64,000 nucleotides of DNA, taken from the NCBI GenBank assembly GCA_025765615.1, contig JAIVFJ010000038.1, positions 186,001 to 250,000 on the forward strand, given 5' to 3'. The stretch comes from Zopfochytrium polystomum (lineage: Eukaryota; Chytridiomycota; Chytridiomycetes; Chytridiales; Chytridiaceae). Made by a program: the position numbers and the translations under genes. This document shows, one piece after another, positions 1 through 12,600 of this stretch. Every line of letters starts with the position of its first letter. The stretch's first letter is position 1. The notes below the pieces were generated by a model. That model saw nothing but the letters and a program-made list of their open reading frames with translations, did not search any database and was not told the DNA's origin.

Positions 1-212
1 TTGACATTTTAGGGAGGACAAAATATTCAAGTTCTTTGGAGTAATCCATTGGAGCGCCCGACAATTTGCGGTGATTGATGTCGCCGTGGGCTGCTGCGAT
101 AGTCCCCTTGGAAACAGGATTGGTGCATTTGTAATGGGCGAGGATGGGGACCGAGTGAAACGTGTTGAGGAATTGGTGTCTTCCTTGTTAAGACTCAATC
201 CTGACATCAACG
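1..212. other. 5' flank of the P450 gene
   Basis: This stretch holds no recognisable gene. An open frame that starts at 71 and runs under the first P450 exon has no family resemblance and is taken as a shadow frame. No TATA box was recognised. Confidence 0.5.
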
Positions 213-2197
213 ATGTCGACCCGACCTCTTCTTGCCGTCCTCACCACGTGGCTGGATCGTCTTCGCCGTCCATCGTATGCCTCTATTCTGGCCGCAGCAG
301 CGTCTGCAGCTGCAGCAGGAGCCGCTCTGCGACTAGCGCTGCTGCTGATCCGGATGCACCTGCGCACTCGACGGACTCCGATCGCTGGCGTGCCCAGCCC
401 CCCTCAACACTTCCTGTGGGGCCACCTGCCCCTCTTCACCAAAACCAGGAATCGACGATACCACATGTTGTCGGAGACATTCAAGACTTTTGGCCCGAAT
501 TGGTGAAAGCTCAGATGCCCGTCACTTTCCTCAGTCTGCTGCTGATTCTCGCGACATGCTGATGATTATTTAGGGCAGCAAATTTGCCGAACGCTTTTGG
601 CATCCCTGCTGTCCTTCACACCGTGGATCCAGCCGTGGTGCAGCACGTCCTTAGGGATAGTTTTGACAAGTACCGCAAAGGAGATCGCTTGAAGATATCC
701 TTTTACCCTTTGCTTGGAGATGGGATCTTTGTCACTAGCGGAGAAACGGTGAGGTTACTATTTATTCTATTCTGCAATTTCGCGACTGAGCCCTTCATTC
801 CATCGCCTTGCTGTAGTGGAAGCGGAGCCGGAAGATCGCATCGTTGATATTTACGGCCAAAAACATTCGTGAGCCGATGACGTGAGGATGAACTTTTGCG
901 GGCAAACCTGTCAATCCAATTGACCGGCTTCTAGTCAGGCGCTTCACAGGACCACAATGGTGTTCCTCCAGCACTTGAAAAATGCCGCTGTGTCCAACGA
1001 GGTTCTCGATCTGGATGCATCCTTCCGCGCGCTCGCCACAGACAGGTACTTTTCCTTCGTTGGGTTTGCAGCGTGGTTACTCACGACCATGACCTCACCA
1101 GCTTTGCAGAGTTCGCGTTCAACGAAAGGCTGGAGTGCCTGGAAAATATCAGCCAGCCTCCTCCCTTCGCAGTCGCGTTCGACCTTCTAAATACAAAGCT
1201 ATACTCGATTTCGCGAAGCCCGCTAGCGAAACTTTTGACGATCCTCCCGACGAAGCAAAACCGTGAGATCCGAGAGATGGCCAGTGTGATGGACACGTTT
1301 GCTTACACCAAGATACGCGCACGGCGGGCGGCCAAGTACGAGGTTGGAGAGAAACCGGCCTCCAAAGATCTGCTTGATTTGTTCATGGAATATCGTGACG
1401 AGGCTGGCAATGGGCTCTCGGACAAAGACTTGAGGGACATGATGATCAACATGCTCCTTGCAGGTGCGGCTGATCAACCCTATTACGCTTTTGCTGACCT
1501 TTTTTATCGATTGTAGGGAGGGATACAACATCGAACGCGCTGTCGTGGGCAATCTTTGAGCTGGCAAGTCGACCGGACGTGGTACAGAAGATTCGCGACG
1601 AAGTCCATGCGGTTGTGCAGGACGGATTGCCGAACTATGACAGCTCCAAAGACTTGAAATACGTTACCGCTGTGTAAGCCTTGACACATCAGCTTCCTTC
1701 ACCCCAAAGTCAGACAGTGGCTTACTTTTCCCTTCTTCTACCTCTCTTGCAGCTTCTACGAAGCTCTCAGGCTTCACCCGAGTGTACCCGGCGACGCGCT
1801 TTACGCGGATAAGCACGATGTCCTTCCGGGAGGAATCGCGGTCACCCCAAATACTATCGTGTACTGGTCGACCTACTCCATGAATCGCCTTGAATCGCTG
1901 TGGGGTCCCGACGCCGAGACCTTCAACCCCAGTCGTTGGCTCCAGGTCGATGAAAAGACCGGCGCGGTTGCAGTGAAGCGCGAGTCTCAGTTCAAGTGGC
2001 CTGTGTTCCACGGCGGACCTCGCCTTTGCCTCGGCCAGACAATGGCGACGTTCCAGGGCGTGTTGGTGCTGTCTGTGGTGCTACGGCAGTTTGACTTTGA
2101 GGTCGTGAAGCCAGAAGAGGTCTGGTATGCGAGTGGACTTACTTTAAACTTGAAAAGCGGGTTGAAGGTTCGGGTCAGAGAGGCCGCCCGGAGGTGA
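213..2197 (+). CDS. cytochrome P450, CYP52/CYP86-like, 7 exons
   Basis: Haem-thiolate monooxygenase, probably anchored in the ER membrane. Exons 213..502, 574..748, 817..881, 935..1045, 1102..1463, 1517..1673 and 1753..2197 join in phase to 534 codons, a normal P450 length. An Ala/Leu-rich membrane anchor lies at about residues 25-50. The C-helix motif WKRSRK opens exon 3. The I-helix AGRDTTS is assembled across the 1464..1516 intron. The K-helix reads EALRLHP (ExxR), and the haem loop is FHGGPRLCLGQ with its cysteine ligand. The loop and the early GDGIF segment resemble the fatty-acid/alkane omega-hydroxylase clan (CYP52, CYP86, CYP63). That suggests a lipid substrate, but it is an inference. 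Phases close exactly, so the gene looks intact. The start is the first ATG before the anchor. Confidence 0.9.
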
Positions 2198-3135
2198 ACA
2201 GAATATTTGTTTTCGTTTGCTTTATGTCTTCGTCATGGGTCAGACGTGCGTTGTGCAATTTTGAAAGGGACTGAGGAGTGCTGTCTTGTTTCAGAGGGGA
2301 CTGAACCACTCCTTCAACACGACACCACTCACCCATCCCCCAATTCCGACCCGATTGTCTTGTGGTGATTGGGAGCATGATCACGGGGGGGGTGGCACAG
2401 CTAGGTGCCTGGACGATGGATCGTGGGGGGCGTGACGAGACCAGACGTTGAAGGAGTGCGCATGACGCCGGTCGCCGTTCCCGATTCGTTGGATTTTTGG
2501 GGTTTTGGGGGACAATTATTTATTGATCGGGATCGATCCCGCAAATCGCAAAGGGTGTCAGTCTGACGGTCTTGTCTGTCTCTTTTCAAAGCTGAAGGAG
2601 TGAGACTTGCCGCCGCCGTTTGATTGGATGATGAACGAAAAATTCCTGGATCCCGGAAAAACGGATTGGGCATGGCGATCCTTTTTAAAAAAATCCTTCT
2701 TTTCTTTATTTTTTCTTTTTTTTCCCTCCTCTTGGTCTTGTGGGCGAGTGCTTGGTCAATTGCACTCACTTTGTCTGCCTGCTTGTTGCTCACGAGACAA
2801 TCCCTCTTTCAATGCACAGCCATTCTGTCTATCTTGCGGTCCACACTTGTTTTCTGTCTGTCTGTCTGCCCGTCTGCTTGTCTGATTCATGGTCAGCTCC
2901 GTTGGTAAAAGTGAAAACGAAAAAAACCCAACAAAAAAAAAAAAAAAAAAAAAGAGTGAACAACCCTTTATTGTCGATTCCTCGCTTCCTCGCTCACAAC
3001 GGCGGCGTGTGCCTGCGCTTCCCCACGCTTCCTGCAGTGCACGCCCAACGTCCTTCGATAGTCAGCCCCTTCGCCGCCCTCCTGAACCGCCAGCAGGCAC
3101 CTTCTCACACATCACTCAGTGTCTTCTTGCCTTCA
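2198..3135. other. intergenic, T-rich and A-rich tracts
   Basis: Region between the P450 stop and the TMEM135-like start. It contains pyrimidine-rich stretches at 2680-2730 and an A run at about 2934-2953. Open frames here are low-complexity and unconvincing. It probably holds the P450 3' end and the promoter of the next gene. Confidence 0.5.
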
Positions 3136-5301
3136 ATGCACGCCGAGTCAGTGCCGTCATCGCCCCCCGCAGGGACCATTTCCGGGCCCACCCCCACGAC
3201 AACGTCGACGAACCAGTCGGATCCGCGTGCCGCGCTGCGCCGCCGCTCGAGCCGTCGCCCTTCGCTTCCACCGCCCTCACCTTCGTCCGCCTCCTTTTCC
3301 CCGTTCGCCGGCCTTGCCGATCCAGCCTTTGCCCCAATGCTCAACTCCTCCCCACCCCTTGAGTTTGCCTCTTCTGCAGCGTACTCCTTCTCTGTGGGCG
3401 GTAGCAGCGGCGCCGTCGACGACGACGACGCGGAAACGGTCACCAACTCCGTCACCGGCTCGTCTCAGGATCTGGCCGCTCTGCTCCCGCAGCTTCAAAA
3501 GTATCTCGTGCAGCAACAACAGCAGCAGCAGCAACAGCTTCAGCAGATGCAGGGGACTGCACGACCTGTCCGGAGGGTCTCTTTTGATCTTCCTCAAGAA
3601 CAACTGGCCGACTTTGATCACTTGGGCGGTGGGAGCGACGGAACGTGGACGTCGGTGGTTGGTAACGCGTTGAAGAGTGGGCTGAAAGCGTACATTCTGG
3701 CGACTGGTGTCAAGGGGACTGTTGCGTTTCTCGCTGCATTTGCACGAAGGTTTGTCGAGTTTTTTCTCTCGTTTCAATGATTGCGTACATGCAATGCTAA
3801 AGCAATTTCAAAGACGATCCCTTCAGCACGCGCTTTCCACCGTATTGCAATCAGAGTCTGTCCGGCGGACTTCCAATGCGGTCGGCGCGTTCACTTTTGC
3901 CTACAAACTCATCACGACCCTTCCCCTTGCTGCTTCGTCTCCTATCGAATCCCGTTTGCGACGTATCAATGCGACATCTGCATTCCTTGGTGGCGCGGTA
4001 GCTGGGCTCGCCGTGTTTTTGGAGTCCGCTGCGAATCGGAAATTCGTCATGGACCAGCTTGCCGTAAGATCTCTGCATGCCGTTTTTCTTTCTGGAGCTG
4101 CTTCTGCGACGTCGTTCTCGAAAGCACGTTATGCAGCAGCTAAAATGGACGTTGGGTTGCTGGCCGTCGTTGGGGCTGTGCTGATGTATGCCTTTGCCGT
4201 GGAGCCCAAATTGCTACCCGAAAGTGTGTATAGCGTCATGAAGAGGATAGGTGAGACTCTTTCTGTGCGATGCACAGGCCTCGAACTCACGACGGTTCCA
4301 TGGTTTGCCACACAGTTGGAATTCCAGAAGACATCCTCAACCTTGGCCGCGCCACCGTACAGGCCAACCCAGTCACCTTGGACGCCATGTCAGATGCCAT
4401 CACCCGCCACGGGGGCCGAAACATGGCAACAAGCCTGGTTACCGCCCGTCAGTTCTTTTACTATTCACTGACTGCTGCACGAGACGCCTCTCATGTGACC
4501 CTGGACGGCTCCACGCTGGCAGTACTTCCCGCTCTTCCATGCTCTGTGGTGCACGCGCACGACGCGAGTTGCACAGCGTTCTCCATGGGTTCCGGAATAG
4601 GCGCATTCACAGCGGCCGTCCCAGTAGTTGCAAGTGTAAGCGTAGTTCCTTCGATTTTGGTCTCACCCGACAAAGCTGGCCGACGGTAAGGAGGGGACCT
4701 TCTTCCACTGAGCCCGTGGGCCGAATCTGCAATGCGGCTAAAAAAACCCAACTTTCATCACCTGCTTCTACAGACCCATAACATTCCTCAAAAGTTTTGC
4801 AATCGCTACCCTTCGCACAGCCGCGTCCCTCGCTGCGGTCGCCTCGCTCCACCTCGCTGTTTCCTTGCACCACCGACCACAAGCCGCTAGAGCCGCCCTC
4901 CGGAACCGCACCGTTCCACTCCGCGTCCTCCTTGTGCTCTCCGGCATTGCGTCATCCGCTGTTGCCGCGTGGACAGAAGAAAGGGGTCGTCGCCGGCAGT
5001 GGATGCTCCTGGCGCTTCCTACAGCCATTCGGATCGCCGTGGCAAAAGCGAGGATCCCGCGGCGGCTGAGTACGTTGGGGGCTGCTGGAACTGCAGCGAT
5101 GGAGGCTGCGGTGATAAGCGCCGCGATGGGTGTTGTGATGGTGAGTCGTCATTTGGAATATTTCTTTGCTTCGACGGTTCGCTTTGGAACTACTCGCTCA
5201 TCCAACCGTTACATTCTTTCCAGATGAAATATGCCACAGACGTGGACGCTTTGGACCCCCTTTTGCGAAAGGCGTTGGATCTCGTCGTCGGCAGCGCATG
5301 A
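3136..5301 (+). CDS. TMEM135-like multi-pass membrane protein, 5 exons
   Basis: Exons 3136..3749, 3814..4250, 4316..4685, 4774..5140 and 5224..5301 join in phase to 621 residues. The N-terminal 150 residues are disordered (Pro/Ser-rich, an acidic DDDD patch) and hold a polyglutamine run (CAG/CAA) near 3510-3545. After that come repeated small-residue amphipathic membrane segments, including ALKSGLKAYIL and AFLGGAVAGLAVFLE, and a PCSVVHAHDASC element. That cysteine/histidine signature and the order of segments match what I know of the TMEM135/Tim17-fold proteins, whose animal members act in peroxisomes and mitochondria in lipid and sterol handling. The assignment rests on recalled motifs. The alternative is an unrelated Tim17-like peroxisomal membrane protein. 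The start is the first in-frame ATG (3136) after non-conserved upstream sequence. Confidence 0.65.
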
Positions 5302-5880
5302 AGTAGTTTGTGAATTGGCCATTGCGCATTTGTCGCTCGTTCTCCTTTCCGCATGCGAGTTCACCCCCCACTCCTTCTTTTCAGTTAACTGAAGCGTCTC
5401 AAAGACTAGTTACCGCCATGTTTAGCTGACACTGTTTTCCCCCCCTTTGGCTTTAAATACCCTCCTCATGATTATTTTGCCTTGTTCTACCTCTGCGCAC
5501 CACACCCAACCGCACACTCGAGCATTGAGTGGGCCACGGCTCGGTGGTTTGGCTCCTTTGGCCAGGTTGCGATTAGTTGTTCTGCTTTCGCCTTATTCTT
5601 ATTTCTTTCCCTCGTTGTTTTGGTGCGTCTTGGTCGGGTTCGCTTACGTTTCCGTACAAACGCCCGCTTCCTTTTTTTTCTCCGTTTGCCGTGCCGCCTC
5701 AACGCGCGTCATATAATCCAATTGTTTATGGCTAAAGGCTGAAACTCAGTTTACCACACGGGCAAACGCTTTCTTGGCCGATTTTTTTTTCATAAGTACA
5801 TTGCTTGTCCAAGGGACCTAAGTCTGAAACTGACGGCTTTGGACAAGGTCGACTATCCGAAGACAAGGTTGGGATCTGTG
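5302..5880. other. intergenic, promoter region of LRR gene
   Basis: No coding signal was found. A TTTAAATA motif lies near 5452 and a CATATAAT motif near 5709. Either could serve as a core promoter element for the downstream LRR gene, but neither is well placed relative to a known start. Confidence 0.4.
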
Positions 5881-8297
5881 ATGAGCCCTGGACGGCAGGA
5901 GCTGCTTCGACTTCTTTCCCCCTGGCTGGGATCACGAGCGGCGGCGCTCACCCCTGAAACCGTCGGCAGCGACCAATTCGTCAAGAAGCACGTCACATTT
6001 GATAGTGATGGCAATCCGATCGCTCTGTGAGCAACGCGGTCTGGTTGTCGTTACACACGCACCCGCTCAAATTTGGAACTCAGATCGTTCAACGGGGTGC
6101 CCGCGTTCGATGTCTTCCCGTCTTTCGCCATCCAAACATTGAACTCCGTGTAGGTCTACCGTGGTGTGGCCGGCGCGACCGCCAAGAGCTGAAATTTTCG
6201 AAGGATTTTTTGGTCAAACAATATGAAAGGGCCCATACCACGGACGATACATAATCTGGAGGGCTTAAACGTTTTGTAAGACTGAACTATTTTGTGCTGT
6301 GCTGCATTTTTAAACTTTTGCGTCGATTGTGACATTTTTGTTTCAAGGTCAGTGTGCGATAACCCCTTAAACTGCACCATTCCTTCGGAAGTGGGGCGTT
6401 TGGAGGCTCTCACTGAGTTGTAAGCATGCATCCTTCTCTTTTGGTTGGGGACTTTTGTCTACACGTCTCCCCACCGCACCCACCCTCGCAGAACGATGAT
6501 TTCCCTTGGATTGAACGGAAGCATCCCGGATGGCTTCGCTGGCCTCGTTTCTCTGCGAATACTGTTGGTGGCTGGCTGTGCTTGCTTGGCGATAAAAGTA
6601 ACTCGCCTGTAGATCTCTCCGAATGAACAAGCTCTCCGGAGAGATTCCTGAAGCGCTGGGGCGACTGGAGAAACTGGAGAAACTGTGAGTTTCGTGCAGC
6701 TGACATCACCGTTTTATGACATTTTCAAACCAGAGATTTGAGCGACAATCAGTTGACGGGACGCATACCTCCTTCGTTCGGAAGCCTGAAATCACTGAAG
6801 AGATTGTAGGTAAATCATCCTTTGCTGCAAGGAGACATCGTTGGAACTAAAGCAAAGTGATTATTGCCTTCCTTTCTTGGCTCTAGGAATGTTTCAGAAA
6901 ATCGACTTTCTGGCCTGATTCCGTCGGAATTGGGAGAATTATCGGGATTACTAGAGCTGTGAGCGTTTGTTTCATTTTCTTTTTTAACGACCGGGCTGTC
7001 ATAAAGTGTGTGTTTGATGTTGCCTTTCCGCAGCATTGGATGCTCAAATCGGATGTCAGGACAGTTGCCTTCCACCATTGAGCATCTTTCGAAACTAATC
7101 CAAGTGTGGGTTGGACCATTTCACTTGCATTTTTCGGACTTTCATCCCACATCACTCCTTACAATTGCCCAACTCACAGAAATTTAAGTGATAACCAACT
7201 GTCTGGCCAAATCCCAGAAGAAATTGGCCGATTAAGCAAATTGCAAAAGCTGTAAGCTCAATGACAACAACCTAATCCAAATCTTACAATCTGTCGGGCA
7301 GTAACCTTGCGAACAACCGATTTTCGGGGCCCTTACCCTCATCTATTGGATCTCTGTCAAGCCTGATGGAGTTGTGAGAAAAATCGGCAAAGTCTTACTC
7401 GAAATTCTTACGACAGCTTCGGGCTGCTCTTTCGCAGACATCTCAGTCGTAACCAACTCTCAGGCGAGATTCCTGCAAGCGTTGGAGGCCTCTCGTCCAT
7501 ACAAATCCTGTGAGATTTCCCATCTGCTTCAGTTTCGAAACGTTTTGTCTAATCATTTAGCATCAAGCTTTGCGAATCGGAATCGACTGAGCGGTCGAAT
7601 TCCAAAGGAATTCGGAGCTCTCAGCAACTTGACCACCGGGTTAGTTCCATTTTTTGCAATCGGGAGCCCCGTTCCTGATTTTGGTCGGCCAGGAACTTGG
7701 AGAACAATTTTCTGGATCCGGCTTTACCTGTCGAGCTCCTGCAGCTCAAGGAGTACGTCTTCATGTAGGACGCTCTGATTGCGCTTTGATTTTTCTGACT
7801 TTCTGGGGTGCGACAGTAATCTACGCGGAAACAACATTCCCGAGCCGGTTCCGTGCACATTTGCCGAGCTGCAAACACATTTCGGGCAGCCAGACGGTTC
7901 CGGTAAAACTACCCTCTTAACTGTTTTCGGAACCAGAAAATTGTGTGCTGAGAGCAGCGAATCGCTTCCTATTCTAAGGTCCTGCACGCGCCTGCGGAGC
8001 CGGAGACTGTGGACAAGTCGGCGACACGGAGGACGAGGCGGACGAGGACGATGGCGAACCAGAACCGCCATCTTCAAGCGCACCAGCCCTCCGGTTTGAG
8101 GAGGTTTCTGAGGACGACTATCTCAGAAGGATGCGAGCGAAGCACTATGGTTACGCGCAGACCGACCCAGCAAACTGTGAGTAAGGGTCCCTGATAATGT
8201 TCTCCGTAAATGAAGGAAGTTGATGCGCCGTTGAACAGACATCCTGGAGTATGGCCAAGCGTCCTACGACGAAGTGATCGGCCGTGGCCCCGTTTAG
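5881..8297 (+). CDS. leucine-rich repeat protein, one repeat per exon, 16 exons
   Basis: Exons 5881..6026, 6084..6149, 6348..6419, 6492..6563, 6613..6684, 6734..6805, 6887..6958, 7034..7105, 7180..7251, 7302..7373, 7438..7509, 7568..7639, 7693..7752, 7817..7902, 7979..8176 and 8239..8297 give 444 residues with all phases closing. Exons 3-12 are each exactly 72 nt, end in phase 2, and encode one 24-residue plant-type LRR such as LSDNQLTGRIP or LSENRLSGLIP-like cores. The first two exons form a cap with FDSDGNPIAL. The C-terminus is acidic (EDEADEDDGE) and ends EVIGRGPV. I see no signal peptide, membrane segment or kinase domain, so it is probably a cytosolic binding scaffold. The partner is unknown. 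The ATG at 5881 is the first one in frame, and an upstream non-coding exon is possible. Confidence 0.85.
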
Positions 8298-8427
8298 TGA
8301 AATGGGGTGTTTTGCGATTGTTCTATTTTATGTGCTTGTTGCAAAATGAGGGCGCGCACCTTTTGGTTTCGCAACGTGAAGTGTGCACAACTTGAGGCGA
8401 CCTCCTTTCTACGTTTCACATATTCAC

Positions 8428-9066
8428 TCAATAGGGAAACGCTAGTTCCGTAGCCTCCATTCGGTACTCCTTCCACCACCGGAGGACCGCATCATTGCGT
8501 CGCCGAAACCCCCAGAACTCGACATCCACAGAGTATTTCATTCTCAGACCACTGCTTCTCCACCAATCCAAAACCGCGAGTTGACCAGCGCAAGTGGCAG
8601 AATCCAGCGCGTCCCTCGAATACAGCAGCGCCAACCCAGACTCCTTCCACCACTCGAGCACCGCCACATGTCCGTTTCGGCTCGCCCAATTCATCGCGTC
8701 ATGGTTGTACGACAACCGCAACCCGCTCTGCAGCCACCACTGAAGCACCCGAACGTGCCCGTTTCTGCTCGCGCCGTACAAGGCGTTCGTCGAGTACACC
8801 GGCTCAATACCGCGCGAACGGTAGCACTCGAGGAGCAGGTCGAGCAGTCCGGTGTCGCCAATCGAAGAGGCGGCGTCGAAATCGCGGGAGATCAGGCTGG
8901 TGAACGCGGTGGATTGCGCAGAGGGAGGAGCGCTGTGGAGGATGCGGAAGGATTCTGCCTGGATTCTCGGCAGTCGGAAGAAGGTGGCGAGGCGCAGTCG
9001 ATCGCCCGCTTCGAGATACACGCTGATGGTACGGGCGGCGTCGGATGGGAGGAGAGGCCTGCACAT
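8428..9066 (-). CDS. ankyrin-like repeat protein
   Basis: Single exon, 212 residues, convergent with the LRR gene 130 bp away. After an N-terminal region that could be a degenerate F-box-like segment come at least three repeats of about 33 residues, with the pattern ASRNGHVRVLQWWLQSGL, ASRNGHVAVLEWWKESGL and ATCAGQLAVLDWWRSSGL. This is the tryptophan-pair ankyrin variant common in large families of early-diverging fungi. Such proteins are binding modules and no catalytic residues are visible. The final repeat is divergent (FRRRNDAVLRWWKEY). Codon use and GC match neighbours. The start ATG at 9066 is the first after an upstream poly(T) on this strand. Confidence 0.75.
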   Translation of the reverse strand: MCRPLLPSDAARTISVYLEAGDRLRLATFFRLPRIQAESFRILHSAPPSAQSTAFTSLISRDFDAASSIGDTGLLDLLLECYRSRGIEPVYSTNALYGASRNGHVRVLQWWLQSGLRLSYNHDAMNWASRNGHVAVLEWWKESGLALLYSRDALDSATCAGQLAVLDWWRSSGLRMKYSVDVEFWGFRRRNDAVLRWWKEYRMEATELAFPY

Positions 9067-9672
9067 AGCCGGCGGGAAAGCCCGAAAAAAAAAAACACCT
9101 CCTCATAGTCTTTGATCCACTTGAGCAAAGGAATGCATTGTGTATGTGTGTGCATGTATGAGTGTTGGTTTGGAAAGACCCTTAGCGAGGTAATTCAAAA
9201 CTCCATCGATTAGAAAAGAGGTGAAGCAGTCTCGTCGGAAACCAAGTCACACTGCGGCGGGTCGCTAATTGGTATTGGGGCCAACGGGGTCCGAGTAATT
9301 GTATGTGAATCGGCTTCGTTATTTTATTAACTTTTGCTTGCACCGTTCTTGTTTCCTCAGACGTTTTGTCTTTCTGTGAATAGCAAATGTAAGGGCACAA
9401 GGAAAGGATAATAGCTGTTCGATGGCTGAATTGAAAGACTCGCGTTACAAGCTGCACAAAATTTAGACAACTGGGCATAAGAGAAGCGAAACCGACCACT
9501 CCAGTGGAAAAAGCCAAGAATTAAAGGAGACGGTAGAGACGGCTGGAGAGTGGCTCCTACAAGCTAACGAGGGAGAAACAAAGAATTGAAATAGCCCCAT
9601 CCAAAATTACAAAGGTTTCCTCATCACCGCTCAACAGACCAACGTTCTTCACTTCGAAATTCGATTGCCTTA
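9067..9672. other. intergenic
   Basis: Between two minus-strand genes. It likely holds the promoter of the ankyrin-like gene and the 3' end of the PP2A subunit gene. Open frames here show no family resemblance. Confidence 0.5.
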
Positions 9673-12600
9673 TTACTTGAATCGCTGAGAAATTCGAGAC
9701 ACATCCAGCCTCCATCTCAAAGGTCCCGCTCCATCACCATTCTGGTGTTCGGCGCTTGGTTCACCCATTAGAACGTCCTCTTCGCATTCCGCAACCCGAG
9801 TAGATTCACGCGTGTCCAGTGTGACATCAAATGGCTGATTGTTAGGTGTCATCGACCTTCCATGTGATCCATCGTCTAACTGAGGCCGAATATACCCAAC
9901 TTCGACGGGGCCGTCAAGAAGTTCAACTTTGAGGACTCCGCCGATAGCATTCACCTCTCCGGCGAATCTTCCGACGTTTCGAGTCTGAATGTCGGGCTCG
10001 GCGACACCGGCGCCGTTGCACTCTCTTCCTATGCACTTTTCGTCGGTGCAGACGGCCTCTCCCTGGGGCCCCGCTGCCACCGTACTTCCGCCGGAATCGA
10101 GCTGGTCCCAGTGCGGCTTCGCCACACCTGAGCTCGCCGGTCCGCCGCCACGATTCGCGCCGCTAGCGCCAGCGAGTCCAGCCGCCCGCACGCTGTTGCC
10201 GTCCGTCGACAGAACGGCGTTGCCCCACGACTCCCACTGGGCCGTCCGTGCCGCGTCCGCCAGCCGGTCCCATCCCGCTGCGTCCTCGCCGTCGATTTCG
10301 TCGTCCTCGTCGTCGTCGTCCTCGCCTTCTGCATCGAAATCGGACATCGTGCGCCGGTCCATGGCCATTATCGTATCGTCAGAGTCGCCGTCGTCTGCAC
10401 CACGTCGGCGGCCACGCCGGTTCAGTTCTGCTTGTCGCTCTGCTGCTCTTGTGGCTGCGGCTGTTGCTGCAGCGGCTTGAGCCGCATGTTGGTTGGATTC
10501 TTCCTGGGCGAGTATATCGTAGGCACGTTCTGCGAACTTGTTCCAGCCTCTGGATTTGGCGTTAGGATAGTTGAATTTGAGTTGCGACATCGTTTTTTCG
10601 TGAGCCCGACGAAGAGAAGAGGCGCTGGCGAATGGGAAAGAAGCAAGAAACAAAAACGCTGACTTACTCTAACTTGACCTTCACACCGTTTTCGTCAACC
10701 CACAGGTCGTCTGCCTCCCGAAAGGCAGGCTCTATCCGCCGCACGTAGTTTTCATATTTTCTGTAGTCAAAGATCATGTCGAAAAATAGGGATATGTTGG
10801 TGCAACGTTTGAGGTCCGATAGTGTGATGTGTGCGGGATTCTTTGGACGAACGAGATCGAACCTATTTTTTCGGGATCGTTTGAAGAGCTCAGAATTTCT
10901 CACTTAAGGGACCACGAAACTCACAAACTGCACAAGAAATCTCTGAGCTTCCACGGCTCGCTGATTCCGTAGTTGACCATCCTACGGTACTGCTCATCGT
11001 AGAAACGCTCGATTTCGTATCCAGACAGAACACCGTCGCCGTCGAGGTCGAGACACCGGAACCAATACTCTATGCCGCTGGCCGATCGCTTGTCTTCCAC
11101 GCATAGCATGAACCAGACAAAGTCTTTGTACTCCAGCCGCCCGCGGATCGTGCGCGGACCCTGACCCAGCTTGCGACAAGCTCCAGAGAGTACGCGGTCA
11201 ATGGCAAGCATGGTCAAGGCATGGCGGTCGTATTTGTACAGGTCGTGACCTTGGATGACCATGTCATGGTCACCGTCCAATTCCCAGAATCGGCAGTAAA
11301 GGACATAAAAGTGCTTGTATGAGAATATGTCGCGAGACTTGTCGCAGTTTATGTGAAGGAAGGTTGTCAGAAAACTTGTGTCATGAGAGCAAAGAGTCGT
11401 ACTCACAATATTGATATCGCCTTCATGCTGCAACCTCCAAAATGAAGAAAGAAAAGAATGCTTGCGGAATTCTGGAAGCGTCATCTTGTCCTGCACTCCG
11501 CCAACCTTGTTGTGAAATATTCTAACAATAACCGTATCGACTGAGAGCCGTTTTAGCATTCGTCTCGTCTGCGTCCGAGGCATACCATAACGAGCTTGGA
11601 AGACGGGCAACCCTGAAAGAAACTCCAGACCGGGATGTCGTTGGACGACCTCTATACGAAGAGTGAGCAATGAAAGATTGGTCGGAGGTGCAACCTTCAA
11701 TTGAGATTTGGAAATCGCGAGCAGTGATCCATTTTTCAGTCCGGTCTGATTGTATTATCCGATACACCAGGCTAAATTCATCTAGAGGTTCTTGATTTAC
11801 AGCTACCCACCATCTATGACGCATGAGGATCTTAGCAACTCGTGTCGTCAAGGTGGACTCGAGGGGAAATACCTTTCAAACTCATGGTACATAATCGACT
11901 CAACATCATTATTCTCTCGTATTTTTGCAAAGACGGCAAAGCTGCAGTATCGTGGAATTCCGCAACAGTCCATTACGGGCCACAAGCACCTCTTCCCCAG
12001 TGGAGCTCCGTGTGGTGCATCAGCCGAGACTCCAAATAAAAACCGCACTTCGTCCTGGGATTTTGGTCAGCTCAATCCGTCCCATTCATTCTGCTGATGC
12101 TGAATATCACTGACCAAAGTCTGATTCAACGATCGGGAAGTCTTAAACTTCGGATCCCTCGTGGAGAAGTAAAATCGAGGTATTGACTGGGAGGGGACCT
12201 GAATTTCACCGCTAGCTGTTCAGCGGACTGGCGGAAAGTGCTTTTTTGGGAACAAACCAGATCCACGCCAGAATCCATCTTGTCCGCCATCTTGCTGTCC
12301 AAAGAAAGTTCAACTGACCCTTCACCCACGCCTTCCATGCATACATCTGGCCGTCCATCTGAGAGGTCTGAATCTGGAGAACGCACTGATTCTAGCTGAA
12401 GCTTATTCGGAGCAACACGAAGAGGCGGATCGCTGCAATTCAAAGCATTGACCCTTTCTTGTTCAGCCTCAGGGCCGCCAGGCCAGCCATCGACTCCTGC
12501 TTGCAAGGAATGTTAATGGTCGCGACGATGACAAAGCAAACACGAAACTCTAGTCTAGGGGAAAAAATAAGGGTCCCAAAGCCCTACCCTCGCCCGATGT

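Noticed and set aside
11850..11900. 15-nt intron in the PP2A B'' gene
   Set aside because: Splicing GTATTT to CTCGAG would need an impossibly short intron. A different join or a sequence error is more likely, so the boundary was left open.
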